9,266 nucleotides of DNA from Clostridia bacterium (lineage in GTDB: Bacteria > Bacillota_A > Clostridia > Lachnospirales > Cellulosilyticaceae), in assembly GCA_029239935.1 (NCBI GenBank), contig JARBTY010000113.1, positions 1 to 9,266 on the forward strand, given 5' to 3'. The notes under the pieces are model-generated. The model was not told the DNA's origin, searched no databases, and saw only the letters and a list, made by a program, of their open reading frames with translations. The translations under genes and the position numbers were made by a program. How positions within the stretch are numbered: position 1 is the stretch's first letter; the number at the start of each line of letters is the position of its first letter. Below are positions 6,880-9,266 of this stretch, piece after piece.

Positions 6880-6951
6880 GAGTAACACTTCATTTTTATA
6901 GATATAACTTTATCATTAGTGTATGAAAACAAGCTATATGAATATGACTTT

Positions 6952-6960
6952 ATTATAGCA
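6952..6960 (-). promoter_or_regulatory. Probable extended -10 promoter of uppP
   Basis: The minus strand reads TGCTATAAT at 6960-6952, a perfect -10 hexamer with the TGn extension. No good -35 box is seen at 17 nt, which is common for extended -10 promoters. Transcription would start near 6945, giving a leader of about 80 nt. Confidence 0.5.
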
Positions 6961-6965
6961 CTATG

Positions 6966-6977
6966 TCTATAAATAGA
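6966..6977. repeat. TCTATAAATAGA palindromic motif, copy 1
   Basis: TCTAT-AA-ATAGA is an interrupted palindrome of 12 nt, found exactly again at 7689-7700 in the guaB promoter region. This copy lies upstream of both the uppP -10 and the 6997 promoter. The AT-rich setting makes chance recurrence possible. Confidence 0.35.
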
Positions 6978-6996
6978 AAATAAAATCCAATAGCTG

Positions 6997-7025
6997 TTGA
7001 AAAACAAGGCATTTTATAGTATTTT
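6997..7025 (+). promoter_or_regulatory. Candidate promoter of the small membrane protein gene
   Basis: TTGAAA at 6997-7002 is followed after 17 nt by TATTTT at 7020-7025. The spacing is ideal, but the -10 box is mediocre and the region is AT-rich, so this is a tentative call. Confidence 0.4.
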
Positions 7026-7055
7026 TAATATAAGTGAATCTATAAAATTTAACAG

Positions 7056-7061
7056 AAAGGA
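7056..7061 (+). promoter_or_regulatory. Ribosome binding site fixing the start at 7070
   Basis: AAAGGA lies 8 nt before the ATG at 7070. An ATG at 7061 overlaps the site itself, so it cannot be the normal start. Confidence 0.75.
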
Positions 7062-7069
7062 TGTATACT

Positions 7070-7582
7070 ATGGCAGATGTGTTTAAGGAATATCTTATCA
7101 AACAAAAGAAATCATCAGTAGACAATTTCACACAAGCAGGTATTATAGCAGCAACAGCTGTTATTGTCTGTTTAGCATTTGTTTTTGGCGGATCTTTTAT
7201 AGGGCCAGTTATTATTTTGGTTGTATTATTTGGAGCAATGACTTTTTTTAATAGATTTAATAAAGAGTACGAATATATCTTAACGAATAATGAACTGGAT
7301 ATTGATGTTATCTATAACAAATCAAAACGTAAAAGAGTCATTACAATTGATATGAAAGCAATAGAACTTATGGCAAGTATCCAAGATGCGAACCGTAAAG
7401 GCCAGTTAGATAATAAAAATGGTAAAGTAATTAATGCCAGCGATGGCAAAAATGGTGCAGATACTTATGCTATTATTGTCTCAAAAGACAGTGCCGTTTA
7501 CAAAGTGCTTATCACACCAAATGAAACCTTTTTAAATAATCTTCACAAACAAGCACCGCATAAAGTATTCAAAAAAATATAA
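7070..7582 (+). CDS. Small membrane protein of unknown function (DUF6106-like)
   Basis: A 170-residue protein beginning MADVFKEYLIKQKK. Two adjacent membrane helices (about 22-40 and 42-60) form a hairpin with a Gly-rich turn. A soluble, probably cytoplasmic region follows, opening EYEYILTNNELDIDVIYNKSKRKRV (67-90), in which alternating hydrophobic residues suggest beta strands, perhaps a PH-like fold. A Gly/Asn/Asp-rich, probably flexible stretch (110-132) precedes a last strand-rich segment (132-150) and a basic C-terminus. The start and pattern recall proteins annotated as DUF6106 in Lachnospirales, but this is from memory and unverified. It is monocistronic, with its own candidate promoter and a clear terminator directly after the stop codon. 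No function is proposed. Confidence 0.75.
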   Translation: MADVFKEYLIKQKKSSVDNFTQAGIIAATAVIVCLAFVFGGSFIGPVIILVVLFGAMTFFNRFNKEYEYILTNNELDIDVIYNKSKRKRVITIDMKAIELMASIQDANRKGQLDNKNGKVINASDGKNGADTYAIIVSKDSAVYKVLITPNETFLNNLHKQAPHKVFKKI

Positions 7583-7610
7583 GCTATAGTACCTATAGCT
7601 TTATTTTTTT
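7581..7610 (+). terminator. Intrinsic terminator after the small membrane protein gene
   Basis: A perfect 9-bp stem, AAGCTATAG (7581-7589) and CTATAGCTT (7593-7601), encloses a 3-nt loop and is followed by TATTTTTTT. The stem starts within the stop codon. It separates the gene from guaB transcription. Confidence 0.8.
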
Positions 7611-7681
7611 ACAGGTAATTGTTATAAATTTTTGGAGAAAAAGACAAAATAAACAATAATTTTTTGGATTAAATAGATATC

Positions 7682-7730
7682 TTGACAATCTATAAATAGA
7701 TATGATAAAGTGTACAAAAACTGATATAAT
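7682..7730 (+). promoter_or_regulatory. Candidate guaB promoters
   Basis: Two alternatives are visible. A consensus TTGACA at 7682-7687 pairs after 16 nt with GATAAA at 7704-7709. Further down, TGATATAAT at 7722-7730 is an extended -10 element with a perfect TATAAT but no clear -35. Either would give a leader of about 55-80 nt. AAATAGATAT occurs at 7671-7680 and again at 7694-7703, so a regulator may also bind here. Confidence 0.5.
7689..7700. repeat. TCTATAAATAGA palindromic motif, copy 2
   Basis: Exact second copy of the 12-nt motif at 6966-6977. Here it lies between the candidate -35 (7682) and -10 (7704) boxes, and one more base matches on each side (A...T). A protein bound here would affect guaB transcription. 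Confidence 0.35.
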
Positions 7731-7736
7731 TATTTT

Positions 7737-7749
7737 AATGTTCGCTTTT
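7737..7749. promoter_or_regulatory. PurBox-like site upstream of guaB
   Basis: AATGTTCGCTTTT matches the reverse complement of the Bacillus PurBox (AWWWCCGAACWWT) at 12 of 13 positions; the mismatch replaces one of the two core C bases. It lies just downstream of the extended -10, at the likely start point. No second box is seen at the spacing usual for PurR operators, so function is uncertain. Confidence 0.35.
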
Positions 7750-7760
7750 TCATTTAATAG

Positions 7761-9248
<1,488 letters not shown>

Positions 9249-9266
9249 TAGGCTTTAACATCCAAT

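Noticed and set aside
7061..7069. ATG at 7061 as the start of the small membrane protein
   Set aside because: It overlaps the AAAGGA ribosome site; the ATG at 7070 has proper spacing.

Overview
The window looks like part of an AT-rich, low-GC Gram-positive chromosome, most likely from class Clostridia. Purine-rich Shine-Dalgarno sites precede nearly every gene, intergenic DNA is very AT-rich, promoters are sigma-A-like, and the IMP dehydrogenase and undecaprenyl-diphosphatase look like firmicute versions. The species cannot be named from sequence reading alone.

Positions 1-6016 hold a regulatory region and a compact five-gene rightward operon. The order is a TolC-like protein (122-1636), an HlyD/AcrA-type membrane fusion adaptor (1649-3055), two paralogous ABC-2-type permeases that overlap by 17 bp (3089-4240 and 4224-5393), and a TetR-family regulator (5411-6016). 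The layout resembles Gram-negative tripartite exporters such as the E. coli YbhG/F/S/R group, but no ATP-binding subunit is encoded here. In front lies a sigma-A promoter (TTGACT-17-TATAAC) set inside a perfect 24-bp inverted repeat. Each arm contains a palindrome, TGACTA-N-TAGTCA, which is the probable binding site of the TetR protein and implies negative autoregulation of the operon.

Positions 6019-6864 hold uppP (bacA) on the minus strand, convergent with tetR and separated from it by only 2 bp. Its likely terminator is a 12-bp-stem hairpin inside the tetR coding region. The 6865-7069 interval carries a probable extended -10 promoter for uppP and a separate rightward promoter for the next gene.

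Positions 7070-7582 encode a small two-helix membrane protein of unknown function, ended by a clear intrinsic terminator. Positions 7583-7793 are a regulatory interval with candidate promoters and a PurBox-like site. Positions 7794-9248 encode a full-length IMP dehydrogenase (guaB). The last 18 bp hold nothing recognisable.

The most notable object is the ATPase-less TolC/HlyD/ABC-2 operon. The adaptor keeps the RLS residues that dock onto TolC tips, while the TolC-like partner appears to lack much of the beta-barrel region needed for an outer-membrane pore. A tripartite helical conduit adapted to a cell without a classical outer membrane is one explanation; a diderm firmicute host is the alternative.
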